A stretch of DNA of 64,000 bases from Chitinophagaceae bacterium (GTDB lineage Bacteria; Bacteroidota; Bacteroidia; Chitinophagales; Chitinophagaceae): positions 1 to 64,000 of the forward strand of contig JALNZE010000007.1 of assembly GCA_023229465.1 (NCBI GenBank), written 5' to 3'. Of this stretch, positions 17,452 through 26,751 are shown piece by piece (within the stretch, counting starts at the first letter, position 1; each line of letters begins with the position of its first letter). A model generated the notes under the pieces. That model made no database searches. It had not been told where the DNA came from and saw nothing but the letters and a program-made list of their open reading frames with translations. A program made the translations under genes and the position numbers.

Positions 17452-20370
17452 ATGAACCTTTTTGAACAAGCATCCCAGGAATTCAAGCAACGCCATATCG
17501 GCCCCAATGCAGTTGATACCCAAATTATGTTAGAAACTATCGGCTTAGGAACGCTGGAGAACCTGATCAGTAAAACGGTTCCGGCCTCTATCCGGATAAA
17601 AGGTGATCTGCTTATTCCCGCGGCAATTAGTGAAGCCGGCTATCTTAACGAACTGAAGGAAGTGGCCGCCAAAAATAAATTATACAAAAATTATATCGGC
17701 CAGGGATACTATGGTACCCTCACCCCCAGCGTAATCCTCCGCAATATTTTTGAAAACCCGGGATGGTATACCCAGTACACCCCCTACCAGGCGGAAATTT
17801 CACAGGGACGCCTGGAAAGTCTCCTGAATTTTCAAACGATGATTACCGACCTTACCGGTATGCCCATCGCCAATGCCTCACTGCTTGATGAAGCTACTTC
17901 GGCCGCTGAAGCCATGGCAATGATCTTTCATTACGCTAATAAAACTGATACCATCGGCAAACCTAAATTGTTTGTTGACAACGGAATCTTCCCGCAAACA
18001 AAAGCGGTATTGGTTACAAGGGCCGAACCCATTGGTATTGAACTGGTATATGGAGATTATAAAACTTTCAAATTAGACCATACCTATTTCGGCGCGATTA
18101 TTCAATATCCTGATAACAATGGTTCTGTTGAAGATTACCGAACATTTATTGCAACGGTTCATGCAATAGATGGATTAGTAATTATGGCCGCCGATTTACT
18201 GGCGCTTACACTTTTAACACCTCCTGGTGAGCTAGGCGCCGATGTAACCATTGGTTCTGCCCAGCGCTTTGGAGTGCCTATGGGTTTTGGCGGCCCGCAT
18301 GCCGCTTTTTTTGCCACCAAAGATGATTTCAAGCGTGGAATGCCCGGCCGCTTAATTGGAGTTAGTATGGACGCCCAGGATAACCGTGCCTTACGGATGG
18401 CTTTACAAACAAGGGAGCAACACATTAAACGCGAAAAAGCAACTTCGAATATCTGTACTGCCCAGGCTTTACTGGCCAATATGGCCGCCATGTATGCAGT
18501 GTACCATGGGGCGGAGGGACTAAAAAATATCGCCGGCCGCATACACCTGCTTACACAGGCTGTAGCTGAAGGATTGGGAAAACTGGGCGTAACACAATCC
18601 AATACTTTCTATTTTGATACTTTAAAAATTACCGGCATTGATGCAGTTACCATAAAAACGATGGCAGAAAAGTTCCATACCAATTTCCGGTATTTTGAAG
18701 ATGGAACGATCGGTATCAGCATTGATGAAACAACAACAGTTGAAGATGCCAACACTATCCTCAAAATATTTGAAACCATCACTGAAAAAAATACAGGACA
18801 TCAACTCAGCAGTTCAAATCTGTCAACTGTCAACTACCAACTGCCATCTGCGCTTCAACGAACTTCACAATTCTTAATGCATCCCGTTTTCAATACCCAT
18901 CACAGCGAAAGCCAGATGATGCGTTACATCAAACAACTGGAAAATAAAGATCTGTCGTTGAATACCAGTATGATCAGTTTGGGAAGTTGTACCATGAAAC
19001 TGAATGCCGCTACTGAAATGATACCGGTAAGCTGGCCCGGGTTTGGCGGATTACATCCTTTTGTACCGGCCAATCAAACAGAAGGCTATCAACAAATTAT
19101 TGATGAGCTGAACAGTTATCTCTGCCAGATTACCGGCTTTACGGCCTGCAGCCTGCAGCCCAACAGTGGCGCGCAGGGAGAGTATGCGGGTTTGTTAACC
19201 ATACGCGCTTACCATGCTGCCAGAAAAGATGCGCACAGAAATGTAGTATTGATACCCATCAGTGCACACGGCACCAACCCTGCCAGTGCAGTAATGGCAG
19301 GCTTTACAGTAGTAGTAGTAAAATGTGATGAGGCCGGCAATATTGATGTGGCCGATATGAAGTCAAAAGCGGAACAATACAAAGATACGCTGGGGGCTTT
19401 AATGGTTACTTATCCTTCTACCCACGGTGTGTTTGAAGAAACCATTAAAGATATTTGTCAGACCATACACGATAATGGCGGAATGGTATACATGGATGGA
19501 GCCAATATGAATGCACAGGTAGGCTTAACCAGTCCGGGCATCATTGGGGCCGATGTTTGTCACCTCAATCTTCATAAAACATTTGCCATTCCACACGGCG
19601 GCGGTGGTCCGGGCATGGGACCTATATGTGTGAATGATCAATTAGCTCCTTACCTGCCAGGACATCCGTCATTCAAAAATTACGAATCAGTTGAGGTAAA
19701 TTCTCACGACTCACGTCTCACGGCTCACGGCTCCGTAAGCGCCGCACCTTATGGTTCTGCCAGTATTTTACTGATCAGCTATGGATATATCAAAATGCTG
19801 GGAGCCAATGGCCTGCGCATGTCTACAGAATATGCGATATTAAATGCCAATTACATGAAGGCCCGGCTGGAAAAATATTATAAGATTCTGTATACCGGCA
19901 CTAATGGCACCTGTGCACATGAGTTCATTGTTGATCTTCGTCCTTTCAAACAAAGTGCGGGTATTGAAGCGGAAGATGTTGCCAAACGTTTGATCGATTA
20001 TGGTTTTCATGCACCTACCATGAGCTTCCCCGTTGCGGGAACAATTATGATTGAGCCAACAGAGAGTGAAGACAAAGCGGAGCTTGACCGTTTCTGTGAT
20101 GCGCTGATAGCCATTTATGAAGAGATCAAGGCTATTGAGAATGGCAAATTGGATAAAACGGATAACCCACTCAAAAATGCGCCACATACGCAAGCGGTTA
20201 TTTGTGCCGATGAATGGAAACATGCCTATTCAAGAAAAGAAGCTGCCTTCCCATTATATTATGTTACGCAGCATAAATTCTGGCCAAGTGTAGCAAGAAT
20301 CAATAATACATATGGCGACAGAAATTTAATCTGTACCTGTGAGCCGGTGGATGCTTATGTAGCCAATTAA
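17452..20370 (+). CDS. gcvP: Glycine dehydrogenase (decarboxylating), P-protein
   Basis: This is the PLP-dependent P-protein of the glycine cleavage system, which decarboxylates glycine and passes the aminomethyl group to GcvH. The 972-residue single-chain form contains both halves. The PLP lysine is Lys709 in HLNLHKTFAIPHGGGG, and motifs GQGYYGTLTP, EISQGRLESLLNFQT and SLGSCTMKLNAA are present. Two stretches are extra compared with the family core: about residues 453-466 and 749-763, both made of degenerate 7-bp repeat units kept in frame. Other gcv genes are not nearby. Confidence 0.96.
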   Translation: MNLFEQASQEFKQRHIGPNAVDTQIMLETIGLGTLENLISKTVPASIRIKGDLLIPAAISEAGYLNELKEVAAKNKLYKNYIGQGYYGTLTPSVILRNIFENPGWYTQYTPYQAEISQGRLESLLNFQTMITDLTGMPIANASLLDEATSAAEAMAMIFHYANKTDTIGKPKLFVDNGIFPQTKAVLVTRAEPIGIELVYGDYKTFKLDHTYFGAIIQYPDNNGSVEDYRTFIATVHAIDGLVIMAADLLALTLLTPPGELGADVTIGSAQRFGVPMGFGGPHAAFFATKDDFKRGMPGRLIGVSMDAQDNRALRMALQTREQHIKREKATSNICTAQALLANMAAMYAVYHGAEGLKNIAGRIHLLTQAVAEGLGKLGVTQSNTFYFDTLKITGIDAVTIKTMAEKFHTNFRYFEDGTIGISIDETTTVEDANTILKIFETITEKNTGHQLSSSNLSTVNYQLPSALQRTSQFLMHPVFNTHHSESQMMRYIKQLENKDLSLNTSMISLGSCTMKLNAATEMIPVSWPGFGGLHPFVPANQTEGYQQIIDELNSYLCQITGFTACSLQPNSGAQGEYAGLLTIRAYHAARKDAHRNVVLIPISAHGTNPASAVMAGFTVVVVKCDEAGNIDVADMKSKAEQYKDTLGALMVTYPSTHGVFEETIKDICQTIHDNGGMVYMDGANMNAQVGLTSPGIIGADVCHLNLHKTFAIPHGGGGPGMGPICVNDQLAPYLPGHPSFKNYESVEVNSHDSRLTAHGSVSAAPYGSASILLISYGYIKMLGANGLRMSTEYAILNANYMKARLEKYYKILYTGTNGTCAHEFIVDLRPFKQSAGIEAEDVAKRLIDYGFHAPTMSFPVAGTIMIEPTESEDKAELDRFCDALIAIYEEIKAIENGKLDKTDNPLKNAPHTQAVICADEWKHAYSRKEAAFPLYYVTQHKFWPSVARINNTYGDRNLICTCEPVDAYVAN
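18820..18847 (+). repeat. Heptamer array inside gcvP (first)
   Basis: Four consecutive 7-bp units read CTGTCAA, CTGTCAA, CTACCAA, CTGCCAT. They encode part of the linker between the two halves of the P-protein (residues about 457-466, STVNYQLPS), where the chain tolerates extra residues. The total added length keeps the reading frame. Confidence 0.75.
19703..19737 (+). repeat. Heptamer array inside gcvP (second)
   Basis: Five 7-bp units read CTCACGA, CTCACGT, CTCACGG, CTCACGG, CTCCGTA. They encode a Ser/His/Arg-rich loop just before the conserved SAAPYGSAS segment and replace a shorter loop seen in family members. A 35-bp array is not a multiple of three, so flanking bases must restore frame. 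Confidence 0.75.
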
Positions 20371-20382
20371 TAATTAAAAATT

Positions 20383-20431
20383 AATGTCGAATGTGGAAGT
20401 GTGTGTGTACTTCTTCATTCGACATTTTTGT
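20383..20431 (+). terminator. Terminator between gcvP and the HTH gene
   Basis: An 11-bp perfect stem (AATGTCGAATG with its complement ending at 20426) is extended inward by GAAGT/ACTTC and followed by a run of five T. It lies 12 bp after the gcvP stop and could serve both converging genes. A 7-bp AATTAAT-type array runs across the gcvP stop codon immediately before it (20365-20385). Confidence 0.85.
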
Positions 20432-20444
20432 AGACAGACTATAT

Positions 20445-20864
20445 TCACCGTGTTCTTTTATAAGCAGATGCCCCCAACTGCCTCACCTGGTTTTCCAGTA
20501 GTGCAATGATCTTATCCTTATCGGCAATAGTTGTTTCCAGTTTCGCCAGTTGTTTATAGAGCAGATTGATTACTTCGTCTTTGGAGGTGAAATAAATTTG
20601 CTGTTCTTCCTGCAATTCAACTGATGTTTCATTTTTTTGTTTGGGCGGCGAGAGTAACATGGAACCCCTTCCTGTTACCAACCATATCAAACTCAGTTCT
20701 GTATAATTTTCCTTAATGCGCTCCAGGATGTCAGAACCTACCGCCCCCTTCCCTTTTAGCTGCTTGCCAAGGTAACCGTTGGATACCCCGCATACATGTT
20801 CAAAAGAATAGGCTGTAATATTACTATAGGATAAATACGCTTGTAGCCTGTCGATCAGTCTCAT
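20445..20864 (-). CDS. XRE-like helix-turn-helix protein
   Basis: I place the start at MRLIDRLQAY; 14 upstream codons are in frame but less likely. The N-terminal 65 residues resemble Cro/CI-type HTH domains used by Bacteroidota: ITAYSFEHVCGVSNGYLGKQ, then a helix before SDILERIKENYTELSLIWL and the WLVTGRGSML segment. The C-terminal part (about 100-139) is a charged, probably coiled-coil region with LLYKQLAKLETTIADKDKI for dimerisation. It stands alone, convergent with gcvP. Its target genes are unknown. Confidence 0.8.
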   Translation of the reverse strand: MRLIDRLQAYLSYSNITAYSFEHVCGVSNGYLGKQLKGKGAVGSDILERIKENYTELSLIWLVTGRGSMLLSPPKQKNETSVELQEEQQIYFTSKDEVINLLYKQLAKLETTIADKDKIIALLENQVRQLGASAYKRTR

Positions 20865-21097
20865 TAGGTATAAATACGTTAGAAAAAAAGGTATTATTTT
20901 GTTCAAAAATCATAGACTAAATGGTAATATTGTACAACCATAAGCTTTTACGAAATAAGTGTTTTCCCATAAACCAGAGTATGCGGTTTATACCTGAATT
21001 TGTCTGTTTTTTTAACGGAGCAATCTGCGTAATAAAGGCAAATTAATAGCTGATCCAATCATCGTAAGGCAACTGCTCCCATAAAAAAAATAATTGT

Positions 21098-21415
21098 ATG
21101 CCCTTACATGAAGAGCACTGCTCAAAACCCTATTGTCAGCTTACTAATGAAGAGTTGGCCAACCCCTATTTAGTTATAGAAGAATTATTTGATTTTGCCC
21201 ACCTTCCGGATGTTCGGGAATTGTTATGGGAATGGTTAAAAGTAACGGTTACGAGCAGCTACCACAGAACACTCAGTTCAAATGAACAGGAAGCGATTAT
21301 CACGCTGTTTGAAAAACTGGATAGGCTGGTTGAAGCAGCGTACAGGCTACATGAGATTAATAAGGATACGGCAAAAAAGAAAATGAATTTACACAAGGGC
21401 AAAAAAAGAAAATAA
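21098..21415 (+). CDS. Hypothetical protein
   Basis: No family is recognised for this 105-residue, largely helical, soluble protein. It is acidic in the first half (EELANPYLVIEELFDFAHL) and ends in a very basic tail (KKKMNLHKGKKRK). It has no signal peptide or membrane helix. The codon use looks like that of its neighbours and the gene stands alone between the divergent HTH gene and the dienelactone hydrolase gene. A role in binding nucleic acid through the tail is only a guess. Confidence 0.65.
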   Translation: MPLHEEHCSKPYCQLTNEELANPYLVIEELFDFAHLPDVRELLWEWLKVTVTSSYHRTLSSNEQEAIITLFEKLDRLVEAAYRLHEINKDTAKKKMNLHKGKKRK

Positions 21416-21520
21416 ACCGGCTTTTGTTGGTGTGTATTCCCTGCTTTCTAAAAGTATGCATGCGGTTTCTTTTTGCATTTCGCTGTATTTCTGGGTATAT
21501 TTAGTATCCAAAAAAAAAAT

Positions 21521-22378
21521 ATGGACCAACGAATCATTAACCTGTATGATGAATACACGCATAAACCCCTGAGCCGCGAAGTTTTTTTGAAAAAGCTGGC
21601 CCTTATCACCGGAAGTATGGCGCTGGCTTTATCGCTTACACCCTTACTGGAGTCAAATACCGCCAAAGCCGCCACTATCGCGGAAGATGATGACGAACTG
21701 GATACCGAAACCATTTCATACGAAGTCAACGGTATTACCATGTTCGCTTATACCGCCAAACCCAAAAAAAGAATGAATATGGGAGGTGTACTGGTTATTC
21801 ATGAAAACAGGGGATTGAATGACCATATCAGGGATGTTACCAGAAGAGCTGCCAAGGCTGGTTATATGGCCATGGCGCCGGATGCTTTATCCGAATCAGG
21901 GGGTACCCCGGCTAATGAAGATGAAGCAAGGAAATTAATCGGCGAACTTGACCAAAAAATGAACCTGGCTAATTTTAGTAATACTGTTGAATTTTTAAGA
22001 GCCAGAAAAGAATGTAACCGAAAAGTAGGTTGTGTAGGTTTTTGCTGGGGTGGTGGATTAGCAAACCAGTTGGCAGTGAACTTGCCTAAACTGAATGCGG
22101 CCGTAGCTTTTTATGGAAGGCAACCTGATACAGTGGATGTTCCTAACATAAAATCTCCCATTCAATTACATTATGCAGGCCTTGATGAAAGAATTAATGC
22201 AGGTATCCCCGCATTTGAAGAAGCCCTGAAAAAAGCCGGCACCAGTTATGAATTGTATTTGTATGAAGGAGTGAATCATGCCTTTCATAACGATACTTCA
22301 GAAGCGCGGTATAACGCATATGCGGCACTCACTGCCTGGAAGCGGACACTGGATTTTTTTGAACTAAATCTGAAATAA
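21521..22378 (+). CDS. Dienelactone hydrolase family protein, exported
   Basis: The start is taken at MDQRIINLYDEYTHKPLSRE; upstream codons follow an unlikely non-ATG start. A hydrophobic segment at residues 24-45 (LALITGSMALALSLTPLL) after RREVFLKK-like basic residues suggests export. The alpha/beta-hydrolase domain shows the nucleophile Cys in VGFCWGGGLANQLA, the catalytic Asp in LDERINA and His in GVNHAFHND, the triad of carboxymethylenebutenolidase-type enzymes. The substrate is not predictable; such exported hydrolases are frequent in Bacteroidota. Confidence 0.88.
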   Translation: MDQRIINLYDEYTHKPLSREVFLKKLALITGSMALALSLTPLLESNTAKAATIAEDDDELDTETISYEVNGITMFAYTAKPKKRMNMGGVLVIHENRGLNDHIRDVTRRAAKAGYMAMAPDALSESGGTPANEDEARKLIGELDQKMNLANFSNTVEFLRARKECNRKVGCVGFCWGGGLANQLAVNLPKLNAAVAFYGRQPDTVDVPNIKSPIQLHYAGLDERINAGIPAFEEALKKAGTSYELYLYEGVNHAFHNDTSEARYNAYAALTAWKRTLDFFELNLK

Positions 22379-22435
22379 TTTTACAAGGTCTTTTCAATAA
22401 AAGCACGAGATTTGCCACTCATTAACACCTTTTCC

Positions 22436-23482
22436 ATGTCAGCCACAAAAGCATACGCGGCCCAAAGCCCTACTACTCCGCTTTCTCCCTTTAATTTTGA
22501 AAGAAGGGAACCCGGTCCTCACGATGTGCAGATAGAAATTTTATATTGTGGCGTATGCCATTCAGATATTCACCAGGTTCGTGATGAATGGGGTGGTTCT
22601 ATTTATCCAATGGTGCCGGGGCATGAGATTGTTGGCCGTATTACCAGTGCAGGAGCTCATGTAAAAAAGTTCAAAGTAGGTGACCTGGCTGGAGTAGGCT
22701 GTTTCGTTGATTCTTGTAAAACCTGCACCAATTGCCGGTCAGGTTTAGAGCAATATTGTGATGAGGGAATGGTTGGCACTTATAATGGAAGAGAGAGAAT
22801 CACCAATCATCCCACATACGGAGGCTATTCTACACAGATAGTGGTAGATGAGCAATACACACTTAAGATAGCACCAAATCTTCCCCTGGAAGGGGTGGCC
22901 CCCCTTTTGTGCGCGGGCATCACCACTTATTCACCCTTGCGTTATGTTGGAGTTGGAAAAGGGCATAGAGTGGGTGTACTGGGGCTGGGAGGCTTAGGCC
23001 ATATGGCAGTAAAATTTGCTGCCTCTTTTGGCGCGGAAGTAACTATGCTCAGCAGCTCTCCCTCCAAAGAAGCTGATGCGAAAAAATTAGGCGCCCATCA
23101 TTTTGCGTTAACCTCCGACAAAGCCACCATGAAAGGCTTACAAAATCATTTTGATTTTATTTTGAATACCGTTTCCGCTCAACATGAATATGGCCCTTAT
23201 CTGGACCTCTTACGTACCAATGGTACAATGATCGTGGTAGGCGTTCCACCATCGCCATCAAAGGTTCCGGCTTTTAACCTGATTATGAAAAGAAGAAGTA
23301 TTATCGGATCATTGATTGGTGGCATTAAAGAAACACAGGAAATGCTTGATTACTGTGCTGAACACGATATTGTTTCGGATGTAGAAGTAATTCCGGTTCA
23401 GCAAATAAATGAGGCTTATGAAAGAATGATTAAAGGAGATGTTCGCTACCGTTTTGTGATTGATATCGCTTCACTGAAATAA
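22436..23482 (+). CDS. Zinc-dependent NAD(P) alcohol dehydrogenase
   Basis: The ATG at 22436 is preferred to the TTG eight codons upstream. The 348-residue product is a medium-chain dehydrogenase: catalytic zinc ligands in CGVCHSDIHQ and GHEIVG, the structural zinc Cys set in SCKTCTNCRSGLEQYC, and the cofactor loop GLGGLGHMAVKFA. It resembles the YahK/cinnamyl-alcohol group that reduces aldehydes with NADPH. It follows the dienelactone hydrolase gene by about 55 bp on the same strand, perhaps forming an oxidised-carbon detoxification pair. Confidence 0.92.
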   Translation: MSATKAYAAQSPTTPLSPFNFERREPGPHDVQIEILYCGVCHSDIHQVRDEWGGSIYPMVPGHEIVGRITSAGAHVKKFKVGDLAGVGCFVDSCKTCTNCRSGLEQYCDEGMVGTYNGRERITNHPTYGGYSTQIVVDEQYTLKIAPNLPLEGVAPLLCAGITTYSPLRYVGVGKGHRVGVLGLGGLGHMAVKFAASFGAEVTMLSSSPSKEADAKKLGAHHFALTSDKATMKGLQNHFDFILNTVSAQHEYGPYLDLLRTNGTMIVVGVPPSPSKVPAFNLIMKRRSIIGSLIGGIKETQEMLDYCAEHDIVSDVEVIPVQQINEAYERMIKGDVRYRFVIDIASLK

Positions 23483-23509
23483 AATGATTGGGTGGAAGTA
23501 AACAAGATA

Positions 23510-23881
23510 TCAGTCTTCTTCCACCATTTCCTTTTCTACAGAAAGAAAATCCATGAAGCTCTGTTTGGTCCATGATTTCTTTTCGTCAATCCAAATACAA
23601 ACATGGTCATTTACTTTTGTAAGTAATTGCCATGCCTGCAAAGAAAGATGAGCATCTTTCGGCAATTTTTTCAGCGCAACATCCTCACCTAATTTGGCAA
23701 TGATTTTTCCGTTTTTTTTCCGGAAAGTAGCATTGAAAAATTTGCCTACGGGAGCAGGCTGTTTCCCAAAAACGCAGTTGCCCAGTAATAACCCAATCAC
23801 CTCTTGCTGGCTGGTATCGAGAATCATGTTCTGGTATAGAAAAGCAACCGTATTCCCTGATTTGTCGGTGATAGAAGTCAT
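23510..23881 (-). CDS. Hypothetical protein
   Basis: The 123-residue protein has no recognised domain. It contains KSGNTVAFLYQNMILDTSQQ at the start and a Trp-containing C-terminal segment (CIWIDEKKSWTKQSF). No signal peptide or membrane helix is visible, so it is likely cytoplasmic. It is convergent with the alcohol dehydrogenase gene, with 27 bp between the stops, and has a short AT-rich region upstream. Confidence 0.7.
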   Translation of the reverse strand: MTSITDKSGNTVAFLYQNMILDTSQQEVIGLLLGNCVFGKQPAPVGKFFNATFRKKNGKIIAKLGEDVALKKLPKDAHLSLQAWQLLTKVNDHVCIWIDEKKSWTKQSFMDFLSVEKEMVEED

Positions 23882-24001
23882 GCAGGTATTAAATATTGCC
23901 GCAAGTTAACATAATGGAGTATCAGTTAGACCAGGAAAGAATAAGTTAATATAAAAATAATTTAGCCCTCAATTCAATAACAACGCTATCAGTCAACGCT
24001 T

Positions 24002-24009
24002 ATCTTTGT
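24002..24009 (+). promoter_or_regulatory. Orphan promoter-like -7 element
   Basis: TATCTTTG matches TAnnTTTG exactly and is followed 15 bp later by an ATG starting MGGVADQLAQLKAEK, a frame that soon runs antisense into the ABC-F gene. No clear -33 element is seen. See findings. Confidence 0.35.
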
Positions 24010-24075
24010 AAAAAAATAAACAAATGGGGGGGGTAGCGGATCAATTAGCGCAACTTAAAGCGGAAAAAGCCGCTG

Positions 24076-25989
24076 TTAACCTGCCATCTCACTCAATTCC
24101 AGCCACCGTAGCTCCTTCTCACCCAATAACTGGTCAATCACAATTATCCGATCACTCATTCTTTGCAATTCATCAAAAGGCATATTTCCTGTTCCCATTT
24201 TCTCGGCAATGGTTTTCTTTTCTGTTTCCAACAGGGGCATTTCCTTTTCTAATTGTTCGAATTCACGTTTCTCTTTAAAACTCATTTTCTTCTTTACAGG
24301 CAGGGCTGATGCATCCTTAGTAACCACAACTGATTCCGTTGTTTCTCCTTTACTTTTTCTGTCTTCCAACACATCCCACTTATTTACCTTCTTCTCATTT
24401 TCTTTCAGCCAGATACGGTACTGTGTATAGTTACCAGGAAAATCTTTAACAACACCATCCCCTTCAAATACAAATAAATGGTCTACCAATCTATCCATAA
24501 AATAACGGTCGTGACTAACAATCAACACACAGCCCTGGAATTCGCTGAGAAAATTTTCCAATACACCCAGGGTAGGCAAATCAAGGTCGTTGGTAGGTTC
24601 ATCCAGGATTAGAAAATTAGGATTCGTGAATAACACGGTTAATAATTGTAACCTTTTTTTCTCACCCCCGCTTAAAGAGTTGAGATAAGTATATTGTTTA
24701 TCGGGTGTAAACAAAAACAACTCCAGAAATTGCGCGGCACTAAGGCTTCCTCCGCCGGCTAGCGGAAAACTTTCGGCAAAAGTTTTTACAAATTCAATTA
24801 CCCGCATATTCTCTTTGATCACCAGACCCTGTTGCGAGAAATTGCCGAATACCACCGTATCACCAATATTGATTTTACCGCTGTCTGCCGGTTCTATCTG
24901 TTGCAACATATTTAAGAAAGTACTCTTCCCTACCCCATTCTTCCCGATAATACCAATCCTTTCTCCCTTGCTGAAATTATAGTCGAACCCTCTTAAAACC
25001 GCTAGTTCGCCATAACTTTTATACACTTTCTTCATCTCCACTATCTTACCACCCAGGCGGCTCATCTTCATTTGCAATTGCAATTGAACATCTTCAATTT
25101 TTTGCTTAGCCCTGGCTTCTACTTCGTAAAAATTATCCTGCCGGCTTTTGCTTTTTGTTGTTCTTGCTTTGGGCTGCTTTCGCATCCATTCCAGTTCTTT
25201 CCGGTATTCGTTCCTGGCCTTGTCAATACTGGCCAGTTCACTCTCTACCCTAGCGGCTTTTTTCTCGATATAATTTTCATAGTCTCCCCGATACACATAC
25301 ATATTCTCTCTTTCCAGTTCCCAAATTTCCTCACTAACCGCATCCAGAAAATAACGGTCGTGCGTTACCAACAGCAGTGTTACGTTTTCCTGGTTCAGGT
25401 AATTCTCCAGCCACTCAATCATTTCTACATCCAGGTGATTGGTGGGCTCATCCATCATCAATAAAGTATGCTTATGATCAAACCCAATGTCAATAAGGGT
25501 TTTGGCTAATGCAACCCGTTTACGCTGTCCTCCGCTCAGATCACTTACCGCCTGCGTTAAATGATGCACATTCAGTTTGGTTAAAATCTGTTTCACTTTT
25601 ACTTCAAAATCCCATGCATTCAGGTCGTCCATTTTCCCAAATAACTCAACCAATGCTTCCCCATCTTCACTTTCGCTGGCCAGTTCATATTCACGGATCA
25701 CATTCATCACAGGATGATTGGTATGGAAAATATTTTCCAATACAGTCTTTCCTTCATCAAATTTGGGATCCTGTTCAAATAAAGCAACTGTAACATCTTT
25801 ATGAATAAACAGTTTCCCCTCATCGGGGGTCTCATCTCCATTCAATATCCTGAGAAGGGTAGATTTACCAACCCCATTACGGGCAATCAGCGAAATTTTT
25901 TCTCCTTCATTTATGTGAAATGAAATGTTCTTGAACAGCGGACTAATACCATAACTCTTGGTCAAACCTTCGGCAGAAACGTAATGCAT
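24076..25989 (-). CDS. ABC-F family ATPase
   Basis: The 637-residue protein has two fused ATPase domains and no membrane segment, the hallmark of ABC-F proteins that act on the ribosome. Walker A motifs are ARNGVGKST (about residue 38) and GKNGVGKST (about 350); signatures are SGGQRKRVALAKT and SGGEKKRLQLLT; each is followed by a DEPTNHLD or DEPTNDLD Walker B. The inter-domain linker is rich in Arg/Lys/Glu, and the C-terminal tail forms a coiled coil (KKMSFKEKREFEQLEKEM). Its closest look is to the Uup type, with the C-terminal coiled coil. Confidence 0.93.
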   Translation of the reverse strand: MHYVSAEGLTKSYGISPLFKNISFHINEGEKISLIARNGVGKSTLLRILNGDETPDEGKLFIHKDVTVALFEQDPKFDEGKTVLENIFHTNHPVMNVIREYELASESEDGEALVELFGKMDDLNAWDFEVKVKQILTKLNVHHLTQAVSDLSGGQRKRVALAKTLIDIGFDHKHTLLMMDEPTNHLDVEMIEWLENYLNQENVTLLLVTHDRYFLDAVSEEIWELERENMYVYRGDYENYIEKKAARVESELASIDKARNEYRKELEWMRKQPKARTTKSKSRQDNFYEVEARAKQKIEDVQLQLQMKMSRLGGKIVEMKKVYKSYGELAVLRGFDYNFSKGERIGIIGKNGVGKSTFLNMLQQIEPADSGKINIGDTVVFGNFSQQGLVIKENMRVIEFVKTFAESFPLAGGGSLSAAQFLELFLFTPDKQYTYLNSLSGGEKKRLQLLTVLFTNPNFLILDEPTNDLDLPTLGVLENFLSEFQGCVLIVSHDRYFMDRLVDHLFVFEGDGVVKDFPGNYTQYRIWLKENEKKVNKWDVLEDRKSKGETTESVVVTKDASALPVKKKMSFKEKREFEQLEKEMPLLETEKKTIAEKMGTGNMPFDELQRMSDRIIVIDQLLGEKELRWLELSEMAG

Positions 25990-26020
25990 GCGGCAAAACT
26001 AAGCTATCCCCCTGAATGAT

Positions 26021-26100
26021 GAATAACGAACAGGGAATAACGAATATCAAATTGCATTTTCTGCATCATACGTTATTCCCTGTTCAATATTCGATATTAA
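26021..26100. repeat. Inverted heptamer arrays
   Basis: Units GAATAAC, GAACAGG, GAATAAC, GAATATC run from 26021, and the same units recur in inverse orientation at about 26071-26098. The core is a perfect 15-bp inverted repeat (26028-26042 with 26071-26085) with a 28-base loop. It sits between the divergent starts of the ABC-F and bifunctional-nuclease genes. Confidence 0.75.
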
Positions 26101-26153
26101 AAACCCTCCTCCCTGTTTTTCGTGTTTTATTTTCGAGTACTTTCGTATTAGCT

Positions 26154-26747
26154 ATGAAAAAGATAGAACTGGAAATCGTTGCCCTTTCTCACAGTATCAC
26201 CCAAACCCATTCATATGCGGTGGTGCTGGGCGAAATCAATGGGTTACGACGCCTCCCCATTGTAATTGGCGGATTTGAAGCACAGGCCATTGCTGTTGCT
26301 TTAGAGCATATGCAACCCAGCCGTCCACTTACCCACGATCTGATGAAAAATTTCATGAATGCTTTTGGAGTTGAATTACAGGAGATAATCATTAGCGACC
26401 TGCAGGAAGGTATTTTTTATTCTAAACTGGTTTGTTTTACGGTAAATGATACCATTGAAATTGATAGCCGTACCAGCGATGCATTGGCATTAGCGGTAAG
26501 ATTCGGATGCCCCATTTTTACCTATGAGCATATTCTTGAAAATGCAGGCATCCTGATGGAAGATGGGGGTGGCAAAAAAAATAAAGGCGGGGCTGTTGGC
26601 ATTGAAGAAACGGGCAGTGGAAGAGACGACCTGGGTAAAATGACACTGGAAGAATTGCAAACACTGTTAACTGAAGTGTTGGAACACGAAGACTATATCC
26701 GCGCCATTTCTATCCGTGACGAAATCAATAAAAAGAAAAAGATTTAA
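26154..26747 (+). CDS. Bifunctional nuclease (BFN) family protein with UVR motif
   Basis: The start reads MKKIELEIVALSHSIT; the 46 codons upstream are intergenic repeat DNA. The first 135 residues match the bifunctional nuclease domain: YAVVLGEINGLRRLPIVIG, EAQAIAVALE, RPLTHDLMKN, and the acidic IDSRTSDALALAVR. A C-terminal segment (about 160-195, MTLEELQTLLTEVLEHEDY) resembles the UvrB/UvrC motif. Plant BFN has RNase and DNase activity; activity of the bacterial form is inferred. It is followed by ispE 4 bp later. Confidence 0.9.
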   Translation: MKKIELEIVALSHSITQTHSYAVVLGEINGLRRLPIVIGGFEAQAIAVALEHMQPSRPLTHDLMKNFMNAFGVELQEIIISDLQEGIFYSKLVCFTVNDTIEIDSRTSDALALAVRFGCPIFTYEHILENAGILMEDGGGKKNKGGAVGIEETGSGRDDLGKMTLEELQTLLTEVLEHEDYIRAISIRDEINKKKKI

Positions 26748-26751
26748 GAGA

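Noticed and set aside
25072..25464. 130-codon open frame opposite the ABC-F gene
   Set aside because: Antisense shadow of conserved ATPase sequence; composition (Phe/Leu/Ser-rich) is that of complemented coding DNA.
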